From Toxotes chatareus (taxonomy: Eukaryota; Chordata; Actinopteri; Toxotidae), in NCBI GenBank assembly GCA_016801885.1, contig JAFBJY010001331.1, positions 1 to 64,000 on the forward strand: DNA of 64,000 nt, in the 5' to 3' direction. The position numbers were made by a program, and so were the translations under genes. The first letter of the stretch is position 1. The number at the start of each line of letters is the position of its first letter. Under the pieces are notes generated by a model that saw only the letters and a program-made list of their open reading frames with translations, had not been told where the DNA came from and searched no databases. Below are positions 30,961 through 45,230 of this stretch, one piece after another.

Positions 30961-33900
30961 TACATTTTTTTTTCTGTCTTAATCTTGGAGGTTCATAGTT
31001 ATGCAGTGTTGGGGCTATTATGTGTCTGCGAAAAAGCACCAAGAATATTATTATTCACTACTTCTTTTTTTAGCCCTGATGCGTTCTAATTTAAAATATT
31101 TTAGTTTTTTACTTCTCTGACTGACTTATAATTATCAAAGTAAAAGAGGTAATGGAAGGCAGCATTTAAATATTTTATTCAGCTGCATAGAACTTTTTTT
31201 ACTCATTTTATAAACTGACTTTTTTTGTATAAATGTTAATACTTTTTTTTAATATCTTAATTTACTTGAAAAATACATATCAAAGCCCTTTTGGACTAAA
31301 TGTTTCACAAAAAGTTGCTGTTGAAAATTTTTCTTCATTTTTTTTGGATTTTATTCTGAACACTAGAATATGTTTTGAAACAGAGAGAAGTAAATCTGCC
31401 CCAGAATGATTTTAGATCCCATGTTCCCCTTTGACTTCCGGGTTTTTCATTTTGGGAAGCAAAGAATCACTCCTGTACTGATATGATATGTTTGATGATA
31501 TATTAATTGCATCAGTGTTAAAGAAAGAGCTAAGGTTAATGTGAAAAACACATGTTTTTCTGTATGGTCCACTTTATTTGCATCTGTCACTGTAGTTTTT
31601 TTAGACCCATGGTGATAACTGACTTTTGTATGAATAAATTTTGTAATGAGCAAGGGATAAAATTTTCAGACCCCTTAGTTTTTTTCCTCTTTGTTGCCAT
31701 TAGTCAAAGGGGTTTCCCAAATCTGAAAACAATACTTAGGGGTTTGAATTTCATTTTTTCTTTTTAAAAAACCCAAAAAATTTCCCAATGTTGTGTTTGT
31801 CTGTCAAGGGGGGGGCCTGTGTGTTTAATGGGGAAAAAAAGTGACCATGCTAATGTTTTTAGCAAGTCGAATTTAAAAAAAGAGTGAAAAATGTAAGGGT
31901 TTGAAATTTTTACCATATGTTTTATTGCCTTGTTTCAGATCATATTTCAGGTTTTGGGTTTTTTAACCTGAGGATGCAAAATGGGTTTCAAAAAAAAGAT
32001 GAGAGAGAACAATGAAACGGGAAAAACGGGTGGGTATTAATGAATTCTGAAACTAATAGAACATTTTCAATCATTTAAACCCCAAAAGAGAAAATCCATT
32101 TTTTTTTTTTTTTTTTTTTTAGCAAGAAAAAAAGGAACAATACAGGGTTACAGAGGGACGGGTTTTTTATAAAAAAATAAACATACAATGTATATAGGGG
32201 ATAAAAGATTTGGGAATCACTTGAAAAAAAAATAAAGGAAATTTGACTACACTTGATCAAACTTTGTAAAATTTATTAAAAAAGTCAAATGAGAAACAAC
32301 AAAAAAGACACATACGGGTAACCCAACACTTAAAATGATGGTACCATTCACCAATGGGATGAAAGGGGGCAAGGGGAAGCAACCGGGAACCCCAGGAAGG
32401 CCCCAAATGCAGGACTTGAGACAATGAAGTGCAGATTTCATTTTTATTGAAAAAAGGGGCAGGGGGTGGGGCTTCTTGAGGCAAGGCAAACCCGGCGGTA
32501 AAAGGGGGTAAGGGTTTGAGGGAGCGGGGGCAGGTGTCGGAATGATTACCCTGGCGGGGAAAGGAGGGGATCCACAGGAAAAGGAGGAAAAGATGATAAA
32601 AGAACGAACAGCTGTTCAATTATTGAAAATGCGCCCCACGCCAACCCAAGAAGCCACACACACACACACACCCCACCACCCCCAAAACAGACAACGAGGA
32701 AAAACAAACAAAGGGGGACAAAAGGATACAAAGGAAGGAGGAGGAAACCAACCCCCTGAACAGAAAGGGGGACAAAAAAATTTGGACTTCTTTTTAAAAA
32801 AAGAGCCTTGTGTCCATATGTAAAAAAAAAGAAAAAGCTGGAAACTTTAAAGGCTGAACTGCCAACCAGGCCAAGAGGTGTCCTATGGTCCCGACCCAAA
32901 CCCCCCGTTCTAAATGTGGCCAGTTTTATAAATATCAAATGAAATGAGAGAGTCTCTATCATCTCTCTTTTTTTTAATGATCTTCTAAACCCCAAAAACC
33001 CGGGGGGCTTTGTAGTTTTCCATCATAAATCATAGTTGGGTGGGACATATAGAGTGAGGAAAAGAGGCCCTGGTGGGGCCACATTTTTGCCCCACTGCCC
33101 AGGGATTTTTCCCCAATGATCCCCCTTGATCTTCTTTGCAGGATAAATTTACAGGAACACCCCGCCTCAGGTATTTAGTTTTTAGTCGGGGGTTACAGTC
33201 ACTGTGTGGTAAAGCCTTTAATGTGCCTCTGCATGAGCTGCTATGGGCAAACCAAAAGAGAATGGAAAAAAAAGTACCCTCCAAACTGTTGTGTTAAAAG
33301 CTACATTTTATTAAAAAGTAAAACCATTGTTTTTTTCCAAAGTTCCACACCCTTTTTTTTCCCTTTCATTTTTTAGTAAAACATATTAAAAATAAAAGAT
33401 AATTTTCATTTTTTTTTATTGAATTAAATGTAACCAGAAAAACCTCCCCAGCTGTCAACCTTTTTTTAAAGCAAAAAATTTCAGGTTAGCTTGTTTGCTT
33501 TTTGGGGAAAAACAGATCTATATTGCACAGGTTTCATTCATCCCCCCTTTCAAAATTGCTGCTTTTAAAGATACAAGTTTCCACTTTGACCCGGAATTTT
33601 TCTGTAGATGAAGCCATTATTATTTTTTGGGCCCATGATAAGTGATGACTTTTATTTTTTTTTTTGTACGTCAATTTTTAAAGTGACATTACACTAATAA
33701 AGAAATAAGCAGATAAATTAGGAAAGGAAAGAGGGACTTTTCCCAAAAGAGTAGAAAATTTTTTTCAATGAAGGGAAACATCAGTGAGCTAAAGGGTTGA
33801 AGGAGTAAAATTTATTGAGTGTTGAGTAAAAAATATGATTTAAAGCAGGCCCATCCTAAACTCTGTGTTAATGCTTCCAGATGTATGATCTGTTTCTCCC

Positions 33901-36900
33901 CTCTTGAACAGTTTGGGGGAAAAAGCCCACCGGGGGCCAGATGAGCACCGCCCCAACAGGGTGAGACCCCTTTTTTACTGTCTGGGAAAAAATATGGATC
34001 CTGTTAGATTTGTTATGAGCTTGTGCTGATTTGAAATAATCAGATTTTAAAGATTATCTTTAGTTTGATTTAGTGCTTTTCCTAATTTTTTTAAATAGCA
34101 TAATTGTCTTAACCCGGTTTCCCACTGGTTACATATTATAAAATGTTCATAAGTTGAAGGAAACAAAATCAAATTGGGATAAAACTATAAATAGTTTTAT
34201 GATTGTTGAAAATAAAAAAATTATTAATCATCAACCCACGTTCAACAAAATACAATCAAAAGACCCTGAAAAGAAAAAAGCGTTGTGGACAAGGGACTTG
34301 TTTTTGGTGCATTTTTTTCTTTTTGTTTTTTAAATTTTTTTTTTTGTTTTTAATTTGAACAAATGGCCTACAAGCTAATTTTGGGGGGGATTGAGGGAAA
34401 AAAGTTTTTTCCTTTATTACTAAAATGAAAGAGTTTGTCCTGCGCTAAAACGTTGTGCTGGCGTGCTTGGGTTTGGGCCTCGGGTGCTTTATGCTAAGTA
34501 ACAGTAAGTTTGATGTGGGCTGCTGCGAGACCGGGGGAGGTTGATTTGAGGGGCGGGGGGGGAAGGGGAGGGGGGTTTGGGAGTTTTAAATGTGGATTTT
34601 TTGTTGCTGTGAATGGGGGGGAGGGGAGAGCTCATTGTTTTGGGGGGAAACACCCCACGTCTTCCTGAGCAGCATCCACACTGTAAAAGGGGCTTTTGTG
34701 TAAACACCTCTGCTCTGTTTCCCAGAGCGTGTTGAATCACAGCGGGGTCTAAAGGGGATTTTTCCCTTTTTTGACTGAATTTTTTCTGCTTTCCACCGTA
34801 ACAGGCTGCGGCGGGGGAGAAAGGAGCAGGACCAGCCCAGACCCCTCAGCAAGAAGATGCCATGAGACTCCGGGTCCTGTTGACCAGAGCCCCACACCCC
34901 CCACCTCTGCCCACAGACCATCCCGCAGTGCCCCCGGGGACGCCAGTGTTCTAAAAAAAAAGTGGGTTTTCCCCCTTTCCTGTTTTTTGGTTTCAGAAGC
35001 TTTTTTATCCGGCCAGTGGTCACCCTCTTTGCCCCACTCTGCCGATTAAAGGGTGGGCTGATGGTCTGCCCTTTCCCTTTTTCCCTCCACTCTTTCCGTA
35101 AAAATCCAGCAGAGCCCTCCCAGTTTGGGCACCCCCAGAGGCCCGCCATGCACTTGTCCCTCTGGCCCGCCCCCAGCCTGGTGCTCACCCCCTCTGTTTT
35201 GATGCTGGGTTTCTCTTTAGTTTTTAAAAAGAATTTTTTTTTCCCTTCTTTCAAACTTTGATTTTCTTCCCCTTTCCAAAAAAAAGTGTATATGTTTATT
35301 GCATGTTAAAAAGATGTATAGTGTTATGACTTTTACCTTTTACTTTTTAGATAATTTTCTAGTCTGTTTTTTTGAAGATACTTTTTAACCCCCAATTGTA
35401 TTTAATAACGTTAAAAAAAAAAAGTCTTTAAGTTTTTCCCTGCTTTTTCCAAGTCCTTCCTTCAAACTTTATTTTTTTCTAAAGTAAAAAAAAAGGAAAA
35501 AAATAATTAGATTAGTTGGTTGAAATTGGAAAATAGGGACATAAATGATGCAAAACCGAAACCCAAAGTATTTAGAAAAGTTTCAACCATTAAAAACATT
35601 TCTAAATGTAAAAATTTTTTGAGCCCAAAATGATTCATGACAGAGGAAAAAGGCAGTTCATATGTCAGTATAATGACAGAAATACAAAAAGAAAATATAA
35701 TCAAAAGTACAATGCTTTTTTGGGGATGATTTTTATTCTTTTCACCTTTTTTTTAGTTTATCAAAAGAATTTTTTTTTCTTCTTTTTCCAAATGAATGTT
35801 TAAAATTTAATGTACATTTATTAAGTATGAAAAATTCAAAGGCATTATTGGAGAGGCATGTCCACTGCCCCAGCCACAAAGGGGGTCAAGTGCACAGATT
35901 TAAAGTGCCTGATTATGTCAGTTTCAGTCTAAAGTCTGAATTATGGGGGTTTTTACAACCCAAACTTTCACATCTCCTGACCTGGAGCCTGAAACCAGTG
36001 GAAACATTCATTTGGGGCTGGATGAATAAACAATGCAAGTGGTAATTGTGGTAAAGGGTCTAATGACTGTAGGATATTTCAGTTTTACAGCTTTAGCAGC
36101 AGTTCTGTTTTTTCATCCATCACGTTACTTTTTCTCTGAATTTTCCCAAAACAGTTGAACCTGTTCAGCCTTTGGAATCTTATTCCCAAAAACGGGGAGA
36201 TTTCTTTCTAGCATTAACTCGGCGGCGGGGTCAGATTTTTCATCAAACCAGGGGAAAAGATCCAGTGAAGCTGTTTAATTTCTCCCCTGTCTCTTTCAGA
36301 TACCCAGACGGGCCCCTGATTCAGCATCACATGGATGGGGGGGATGCTCAGTATATTAACCACATTCCTACCCTTTGGGGAAAGAGTCAACAGATGGAAG
36401 AGAGAGAGACTAATGTTAGAACATTTGATAGCAACCAGTCTCTGCCCTTGTCCATATCTGAGGTAGATAAGGCTGATGTAGATGATAGATAGATATAGAA
36501 GACACGGGGGGTCATTTCAGTACAAATCCTCTTCATTGGTTTTGTTTCCAGGTAAAAAAAAGGTCCCATTTTTTTCTTCTGTATCTTGAACAGGGAGAAC
36601 CTGAAGATGAGCATGAGTCCATTGCTGTGAGAAGGTGTTGGAGCTGGTCGAGGGCCCCACCAGCCCCAAACCCTGTTTCCTCACAAAAGAGGGAGCCCTC
36701 AAACCAAACCCGGGTTTGAACAAAAGAAGCTGTACTAAACCCACATCGGGTTTCCCTTTTGGAAAAGGGACAAAAAAAGACTCATCCGGGACTTTCCAAT
36801 AAAAAGCCGGGATGAACACCCACATCTGGTCACCTCGAGCCCCCTGATTCCCCCTTCAGGTCGGGTGATGGGCTGGACAGTACGAGCTGACCTGAAGGGG

Positions 36901-39260
36901 GGTTTGTGGGATTTTTTCCCGGGCTGTGGCCCCGCCCCAGTTGAAGGAGCCCAAGTCTGGCCAGCCCCCCACCTTTTTACTCTTCATTTCAAACCCCTTT
37001 TTTTCCAAAAAAACTTCTAAGTATTAAGCTTCTGCTGAAAAAAAAATTCAAAGTCAATCAAATACAGGTTTCTTTTTTTTCAGTCATTTATAAAATCTAA
37101 CACCAAAGGGCCTTTTGGGGCCATTTTTGGGGAATTTTATTGGGGCAGGGCCCAATTCTTAAAGAGGGAGCATTATTTCACAGGAGTAAGGTTAGGGGAT
37201 TGAATTTGGCCCTTTGCTTTTGGACTTTTTTTTTCTCCTTTTTTTTTTTTTTGGGGGTTTTTCCCCCGGGGTTTCCAACGTGAGGTCCAGTGTCAGTCCA
37301 CTGTTGGGGACACAGACAAAACCCAACAGGAGAACCTGGTCCAGAGCCAAGATCAGATGAATAGTATCTGTGATTTTATGCATGGGGGCAAAAATTAACC
37401 ATAAACCGGTGGTGGAATCTTTTCAATTTCCCAGTCTTTTATATTTTTAATCACAGTCATCTCTGCTGGTTTTGAAGAAGAATTTGCCCCATTCTAAAAA
37501 AAAAACTTATAAACATTTTTACACTTAGATCTATGTTGGAAATACATTCATCTAATACCTATTACATACATATTACTTGCATTTCTTGGAATTATTTCAA
37601 AATGAAAAAATCTATTGTTTTCTGGAAAAAAACTTTTTTGAAACAATGTCCATAAAAGGCGGCATCCAGAATCACTTGTGTCTCTGCTTAAATTGAGACT
37701 AAAGTGTATCTGTCAGATTGGGAGGGAGGGCCCACCCTGGGGGGACACTTAGATTAAGATCAACAAAAAAGAAAAGGGCAAAAAACAAAAGCCCAGAATT
37801 AAAAACTATATCAAGACCCTTTGGATTTACCTGTCTCAAGACAAAACTTTACCATTACCTATAACCTGCTTCCCAAAGTAGTGAGGGTAAAATATTCTTC
37901 AGGTTAACGACAGCCAGGTTCATAGATGTTAGTAATGGGGGTCTGAAATGGACCCAATACAGCTTAATATGAACTGATTAAATACTGTATTTTAATTTTA
38001 TCATCCACTTCTCACAATCACATATTTTGTCTTTTCAAGATAAAAATCTCAAAATATAAGTGCAGCAAAATAAAATTTTTTAATGTCCTACCATCATCAT
38101 GTAGATAAAAAACACAGATCTTTAAAACATCCCCACCCACCTCTGCCCCTTTCCCCGGACTTTCAGTGTTGAGTCTCTGGGATAAGAAACCTGCTGGACT
38201 ATCCCATAACAACCCCAGTTCAACATTTTACATCTTTATTCATTTAATACTAAACATCGTGACCTGCACTGAGAAAAATCAGAAGGCCCCCTTCCCAGTT
38301 TAATGTCCTTCTTCCCTCCATTTTTATTTGATCAACAGTTGGTTTGACAAAAAGGGAAGAAAATGTCTAACATTGAGAAAAAATTTTCGTTAAATTTTTA
38401 CCCCAACACACGTTAAAAATTTCCCCCGCTGTTAAAAACAGAAGGCTGGGTTTAAAAGCTCAACTGTTAGCATGCTACCCAAAAAATTGACTTTTCAGCT
38501 GCGCCTGCCGGACCCGAAATTATTCTCTTAAAACCCCGAATGGGTTTTGCATTGGGGATTTTTTTCAAAACAGTTTTAAAATTTACCTTCAAGATGCGCG
38601 CTTAATTTGTAGTTATAAAACTTTTCATTACCTATACAGACAAAACCGCCACAGACAGTATCGAAACGTTTGAGGTAAAACAGCCCCACAATGGCAGCGG
38701 GACAAGTAACTAAGCGGGAGCTACTTGCTCTAAATAATGGAGTAAAAGAAATGGGTTACGCCATCAAGTTCGAGTCATTAGCGGTACTAAAGTAGATAAA
38801 GTAAACAAAAAAAATATCAAAATTTAAAGTACTTTCGATAAAAATCGATCTTACCAGCCGGGACGTTCCGTTGCCATGCCGAAAAACGTGGGAACCCAGG
38901 AAGAGAAACCAGACCCTGAACACCGGGGAATAAACCCAAATCAACTCCGGCGGGGTGTACCCTTAAAAAAAACAGCAAATTTATAAAATAAACCCAGAAA
39001 TGTAACCTTTCACATTTTTTGCCTGACTCCAGTTTTTGTACTTTGTGAATTTGCTGTGTTAACATGTTTGTGAAGTTCAGCTGTGTTTTTGGTGCTAATT
39101 AAACCCAGCTAATGGTCCTGATTTTGTTGTAATTCATTTGGAGGAAGATTGAATATCATTAAGGGGTTTTTTTTTTGTTAGTTTGTTATGATGGTTGGGT
39201 GGGTTGGGTTGGGGCAAAGGGAATGTTTTTGGCAATGTCCTCCAATTTATTTAAGAAGAA

Positions 39261-39730
39261 TGTGTGTGTGTGTGTGTGTGTTTGTTTTTTGATGCCTTTG
39301 ATGTACAACATTCTAAGTCTGATGTCACAGGCTGCAGGTGGAACACAGAGAGAAAGTTCAGAAGAAAAAGGGAGAGAAACAGTTACGGGAAGGACTTGCT
39401 CAAATTTGGGAAAAAAGAAGCCCCTGTATTTCTGCACAATTATTGACAAGGAAGGGGGGAGCCTGCGTTAAGGAAAAGGGGAAACTACAGGAAAGTCCAG
39501 ATCAGCTCCAAGGTTTTCAAAGTCATACATGTTGTGTTAAATGTCAGTGTCTAGTTTAAAGTTAATGTTTTGAAATGTTTTTAAATATTTTGTAAATTGG
39601 TATGACAAGTAATCATCCCCATAACCCAAAAGGTTTGATTGGGGCTTACTTCATGGACAATAGGATTTTTTTTAAAATGCTGATGCTGAGATTTGATATT
39701 CTCATAGTTGCACTTTTAAACCACCCTTTC
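39261..39730 (+). repeat. Dispersed repeat with leading (TG)n, copy 2 of 3
   Basis: TG run at 39261-39281, then TTTGATGTACAACATTCTAA, TGATGTCACAGGCTGCAG, TTTCTGCACAATTATTGACA, AACTACAGGAAAGTCCAGAT, TAATGTTTTGAAATG and GACAAGTAATCATCCCCATA. The same order occurs on the minus strand at 1530-2006. Differences include many lengthened runs, which measure the local error rate. Confidence 0.75.
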
Positions 39731-42593
39731 ATTTGGGTTTTACCAGGTGGATAAAGGAGAGAAAACGATTAGTTCACAAAACAAACAAATTGTGGTGTCT
39801 CCCATAAATAAAAAAAATAACTCACGCCCTTTATGTGAGATGCATTTAGGAAAAAAACCATGTTTCTCATTTTTAAACTTTTGTTCCAGAATTTTGATTT
39901 CTTTATTTCTTGCGTGTTGGTGGCCTGGCCTCAGTATCACTGGTTGGACCAGCCAAAAAAGGGGATAATGACGTCAGCAGATACCCCTTTTCCTTTAAAA
40001 TGACCTCGGGAAAACAAATGATTTAATTGAAACTAAAAATGGAAAACACAGGATAGTGTAAAATAGATGTTAAGGTTTTTTTGTCATTTAGCTGGGGACA
40101 TTTTTTTTTCCAGCTTTTTTAATGACTCGTATTCCCCAAAGATTCTCTTCCCTGAGGCGGGTGTGTAAATTGTATTGACTCAGCGATATTTCCCAAAGCT
40201 GTTGGTTGACTCCCTTTTTTTAGGCCAACAGACCACTTTAAAATTCTCAGCAAAATAAAGGATTTCAAGAAAGGTGACCCAACTCCAGATAGAGTTTCCC
40301 CAGTGCTGGGTGCTAGTCCTTCCTCGTTCACTTTGTGAGGTTTCTGACGGGGACTAGCATTGTTCTGTATCTGACTATCTGTGTCTGGACGTCGAATCTG
40401 TGTTTAACATCACAACAGCCCTCAGCTTCTCAGTTTTGTGTCCGTTCATTTTCCAGTCTGAATTAGATGAGACCAGGAGTTGTCAGTGGACTGGTCACCT
40501 GACTGACTTTCCGGGGTGTTTCATGTCCCTGCCCTTTGCCTTGGTTTTACAGTCAGAACAGACTAAACTCGGGGTAGATAACCCCTGAAGTCAGCCCCAC
40601 ACTGCTAAACACCCCTGTGTGATTTTATATTTTTTCTAAACCAAACCCAAAGTAGTTTTTTTTCTAAAAAACCCAAAACCCAGGCCCCAACATTAACCTT
40701 TGGTTGATTATTATTCCCATAATGAGGAAGTATGTAATTTGGGCCTGCTGAGCCCCCTGGTGAATTATTGTATCATCTGTTCAGGGGGAATGAGCTTTTA
40801 TCGGGGAAATAAAACATAAATTTTAAAACCCATTGTGTTTGCTGCCTTTAATTGAGAGATTGGCCGTAACCAAAAACACAGGCCCCTCAAATAAGCGATT
40901 GGATTTTTTTGTATAAAGGGGAAAGGGTTTTAATATTCTAACATTTTAATTTGGGTAAACACTGAGGGAGCTGTGCTAAGGCGTGTTGAGCTCTATGTAT
41001 GTTACTGTCAGGGAAAAAAAGAAAATGGGAGAAAGTTTGTTTTATGGATGAATTCATCTGAAGATTGTCAGCTGTTAATATGAATCATTTATGTTTCTTT
41101 TAAAGCCAGAAATGGGCGGCCCCTTTTGTCGAGGAGGTGTAAAGGTGCTCAGGGTTTGTTGCTGATGCGGGAAAAAGCTGAAATTTCTTTCTGTCCCCTT
41201 CAGTCCACAACATGCCTCTCACCTTCACAGAATCTCTGAATGAACCTAAAAAAAAGCCTGTGGCTGTTCAGTCTGTTGTACAGTTTAACTGATTGAAGCC
41301 TTTGCTTCATTTCTCCGCATTGATTTTTTTGCCCTTCTCATTTAAAAAACATGTCACTTACATCACTTCCTTTTTTACATTTTCCTGTTCCTTCCATTAC
41401 AAAATTTTAAAAATTCAAATAAGTTTTGTTTTTCCATCAAATCAGATGAGACAGACCCCTGTTCCTCAAACAGCCTCCCTTACCACCTTCACCATGCAGG
41501 TAGATGTATCATGTGAGGGGGAAATTGAAACGAGAGTGGTTTCAGTGGGTTCTTCCTCTTTTTCTGTGTTCACATTCCAGGTTTCAGGGGGTTTTTGTTC
41601 ATCAGTTGTAATTTTCTGGGGTGAAAAATGCCCCTCTAAAGTGTTCTCTCTGGATTTTTCTTTCTCTGATCCCAATTTAAGGCGAAGCTCTGACCCATCT
41701 GCTAATAAAAGCTTCCTTCATCTGGCCTGCCCCGACCAGCCCCCCTCATGCTGACAAAAACCCCTCAGCCTGGCGGATCAGATCCCCACCCTCTGTTTCT
41801 GGGAGACATGGGTCAGCAGTCCATAATAAAGGACACTTAAGATGAGTTGTCGCGCAGGATTGGCTGACTGAAGCAGAAACACTGGTTTTTTTTTTTTACA
41901 GTAACTTCTGTTGGGAGGAATCCATGCAGAAAGTTCACGTTTTTAGGTTTTTATCTCTGATCACTTCTGGATCTGTGTCATTCTTGTACCATCAGACTAA
42001 AAAAATAGCCCAGAGGAGTATTATTTCCCCATTTTTGTGACATGGTTTTCCTCATTTATAGTCAGAGAATTTTTTAAAACTTTGCACCTTTGGTTTCCAA
42101 AAACACACCTTGAGATAACAGCACCTGTAATTAAAAGATAGAGTAAAAAGTTAAATAGAAACTATATCATCATACTGGGAACAAACTTTTTTTTGATTCT
42201 ATATTTTTATAAGTTTGTTTGTATTGTACCTTTTTTTCTTTTTCCCTTTTTTTGGGCCTCTGTCTCCTGATCTCCTTTGCCCTGAATTTTCTTTTTTGGG
42301 ATCCTAAAATGCAGGTAAAACATGCTTTTTTTCAGTGGTGTGGGTTGACATGAAAGTGCATTTTTTTTGGAAAGTTTGTGTTACAGATACAGATAAGATA
42401 AAGATGGTCATTCCATTATTTGATGATTCTACCTGTTAAACCACCCCAAACAGCTCTGCAGTTTTTCCCATCTGTTTTCATGTTGTGTTTGGGGGAAGAC
42501 TTGGTTTCGGGGTTGGGGTTGGGTTTTTGGGTTAGAGTTGGGGAAAGGGAATTAAATTATTTTCAGAAGTGCCCCAAAGAAATAAGTACCAGT

Positions 42594-42598
<5 letters not shown>

Positions 42599-42645
<47 letters not shown>

Positions 42646-42900
42646 TGTTTGTCCTTGATGTTTTTGATGTATCAAATTCTACAGTCTGTTCCAGGCTGCA
42701 GGGGAACACAGCCAGAGAAATTTCGGGCAAACAGGGAGAAACAGTTGACGGGACAGGACTTCCCCGATTTGGAAGAAAGAAGCCTAATATTTCTGCACAA
42801 TTATTGACAAGGAAGGAGGGCTACTGTTCAAACAAGAGGAAACTACAGGAAAGTCCATTACTTTTAGGGGCTTTTTCTAAATCAAACCAAACTTTTTCTG
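42599..42900 (+). repeat. Dispersed repeat with leading (TG)n(GA)n, copy 3 of 3
   Basis: (GT)n at 42599-42629 runs into (GA)n to 42645, followed by TTTTTGATGTATCAAATTCT, CAGGCTGCAG, TTTCTGCACAATTATTGACA, AAGGAAGGAGGGCTACTGTT and GGAAACTACAGGAAAGTCC. The similarity then fades. The GA extension is private to this copy. Confidence 0.7.
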
Positions 42901-43154
42901 CTATTGCTTGTTCGGGTTTAAAAAAGTTTTCCACGGGAAAATCAGATGCTGCATTAGCTGTGAAAAGTTAGGTTTTTTTTTTTTGTCATACCCACACAAA
43001 TGAGGTGAATTTAGGATCGGTGTACAGAAAAGTTTCTGTTGGACTAAAAGAATTTTTTTTTGTCAAAACAAAGTAAAAAATCCATCCCTGTGATCGTTCA
43101 CATTGTTCCAAACCAGTTTTACACAACATTATAGATTTTCTGTCATTAAATGTC

Positions 43155-43640
43155 ATGATCAGAGTTGTTAGTGGGCCTGGACCCAAAAGCAGAGCGAAGG
43201 CAAACTTAACGTGATAAACATTTTTTCCAGAGTTAAAAACAATAAAAAAAAAAGGGGAACTAAAGGGGGGGATTTCCGGGAACTTGGAGATGTCGGCTGA
43301 GGCAGTGGGAGGAAGACGGTGGGGGGTAACCCGGTGGAGTCTGCAGGGAGCGAGGGAGAGCGTTGAGGGGGCGGTGGCAAAAACGGCACAGAGATCCAGT
43401 TAAGGAGATGACGGGGACTGGGGGGTTGACGGGAAAGTCGGGCCCTTATACCCATGGGGAGATAGATGCCACCAGATTGAAAGGGGGTTGGAATCATCCT
43501 GATGAGGGGGGGGGAGCAGGGGAGCGGGCCAAAACCCCCAAACCCCCGCCTGCACCAACATACCCACCCACACCAAAATACACTCAGCCAGAAAAAGGGA
43601 AAAAAAGAAAAAGAAACAACAAACAACAACCCCATGGGCA
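43155..43640. repeat. A/G-rich dispersed repeat (tentative)
   Basis: Begins near GTCATGATCAGAGTTGTTAG and contains GGACCCAAAAGCAGAGCG, close to GGACCCAAATGCAGAAAC at about 11829. The rest is purine-rich text with many G runs. The class is not known. Shared ancestry with the insertion at 11800-12530 is only suggested by this word. Confidence 0.3.
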
Positions 43641-45230
43641 AGATGTCGACATTAAAACCCCAGTGGTTATGGAGCCCAAAACAACTTTATTCAGCCTGTT
43701 TAAGAAAGGTTAGACTTCAACTACAAATTCTGAGACATAATCAAATATAAACACTTTTCCCATTTGCTCCGGGGCCCTGAACCCTATTGCTCCTCTTCAC
43801 AAAGAAATAGTTTCAAATTTTTTCTAGTCAAACATCAAGGGAATTTTTTAAACTGACATCTGGAGGAGAAACACTGTGATTTGGACATTCATTAGAAATA
43901 AAGACACTGAGAGATCGGGAGTTTTAATTAGTGTTCAGTATGAAAATGGTGGATATTGTGAAATGAATGAGAACTTTCCCAATGGGGAACGAATGAGGAG
44001 GATTTTTTTTTCCTCAGGATGAGACCCCATTAGCAGAAGTAAAAACCCGGGAACTGCATGCAGTTAGACATTTCATGAACTAGTTTAAATCTTGGATGTA
44101 AAAAGTTTTTTTGATTTTGGGAAAAACCTTAATATTCTGTAAAAATCATTTTTACATTCAGTGAAAGTGTTTTTGACGAAGTTTTAAATGAAAAATCATG
44201 TAATTAGGTTAAAATAATTAATTTTTAAATTTTAAGGATGGTACAGGTTCATAGAATAGAAAAAAAAACAAATGAAGGTTATTAACATGAGACTCAGCCA
44301 GCGCATCCATCATCTATCTAAAATCTATGACACATCAGCCTTATCTACCATCACATGGACAGACGAGCAGAGCATGGTTTCAGCTACCCTGTTCTGACAT
44401 GTCGTCTCTGCCCTTCCATCTTGGTTTTCCACCACAGCGGGTTCAACCCTGAAAAGCCGCACAAGGGGATAAGAAAATGGATAGGGTGGTTAAAGGACGC
44501 ACCCCCCCGCCCAGCCCATTTGGGGTCCCCCTGAGCAAGGCCGTTTCCCCCAGCCCCCGGTTCCCCCTGGGGAAGCCCCTGCCACAGCGTTTCTAATGCA
44601 TGCTCTTGTGTGTGTTTTGCCCCTTTTGGGGGAAATGCAAAAGCTCCCTGAGAGGGATTAAAGATGTTTTAAACAAAAGTTATTTAAACAAAACCCAAAA
44701 CCATCTGATATTATTTTTAAAATTAGAGCCCATGTTTAGACAATACTTTTCCAGCTTCAGTCAGGGTTTTTGGCCCCACAGAAAAAAAAGGATTTGGAAA
44801 AATGTCTAAAGAGGGCTGTCATTTTTTTATTTGATATTAAATAGGTTCAAACGGGGGTGAAAAGTTGTATTCGAACTGAAAATTTTCCATTCGACTGTAG
44901 GCGTCATCCCCCCAAACCCCGTCAGAATTTGGGAAGTTTGTATTCAGCAGGGCGCATTATTTTATTGACCATAGGGCCCTTTTTGACCTGCAGCCCCCAG
45001 CAGTAAAAATTTGGGAACTTTAAGCTAACTTCTGATATTTGCTAAATGGATTGTAGAGAAAGCCCCCCTGGACAACCGCCCAAAAACATGAAAAGGGGCC
45101 GTTGGGGTTTTTTGTTTTTACACAATGGATGGTAAATCAGGACAAAATACTTGTTTGTCGGGCAAAAAAAATTATCGACCTTTCAGCAAAAAAATTTGGG
45201 CCCCCCTAGCCACCACCATAGCCCATTTCG

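Larger units (their letters stand above)
30961..45230. other. Moderately degraded sequence; two dispersed-repeat copies, no genes supportable
   Basis: Base runs are inflated but recognisable sequence survives. Known contents are two copies of the TG-led repeat (39261 and 42599), an A/G-rich repeat near 43155-43640, simple repeats, and a GC-richer patch at about 34780-35200. Long open frames (for example 222 codons on the minus strand at 34586-35254) have compositions unlike any family I know and cannot be trusted here. Coordinates are likely distorted by false insertions. Confidence 0.65.

Noticed and set aside
34586..35254. 222-codon minus-strand open frame in a GC-richer patch
   Set aside because: Composition is not like any family I know, overlapping frames on the other strand are equally open, and the area has false run-length changes.
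42420..42971. 183-codon plus-strand open frame
   Set aside because: It is read through a GT/GA microsatellite and the dispersed repeat copy 3.
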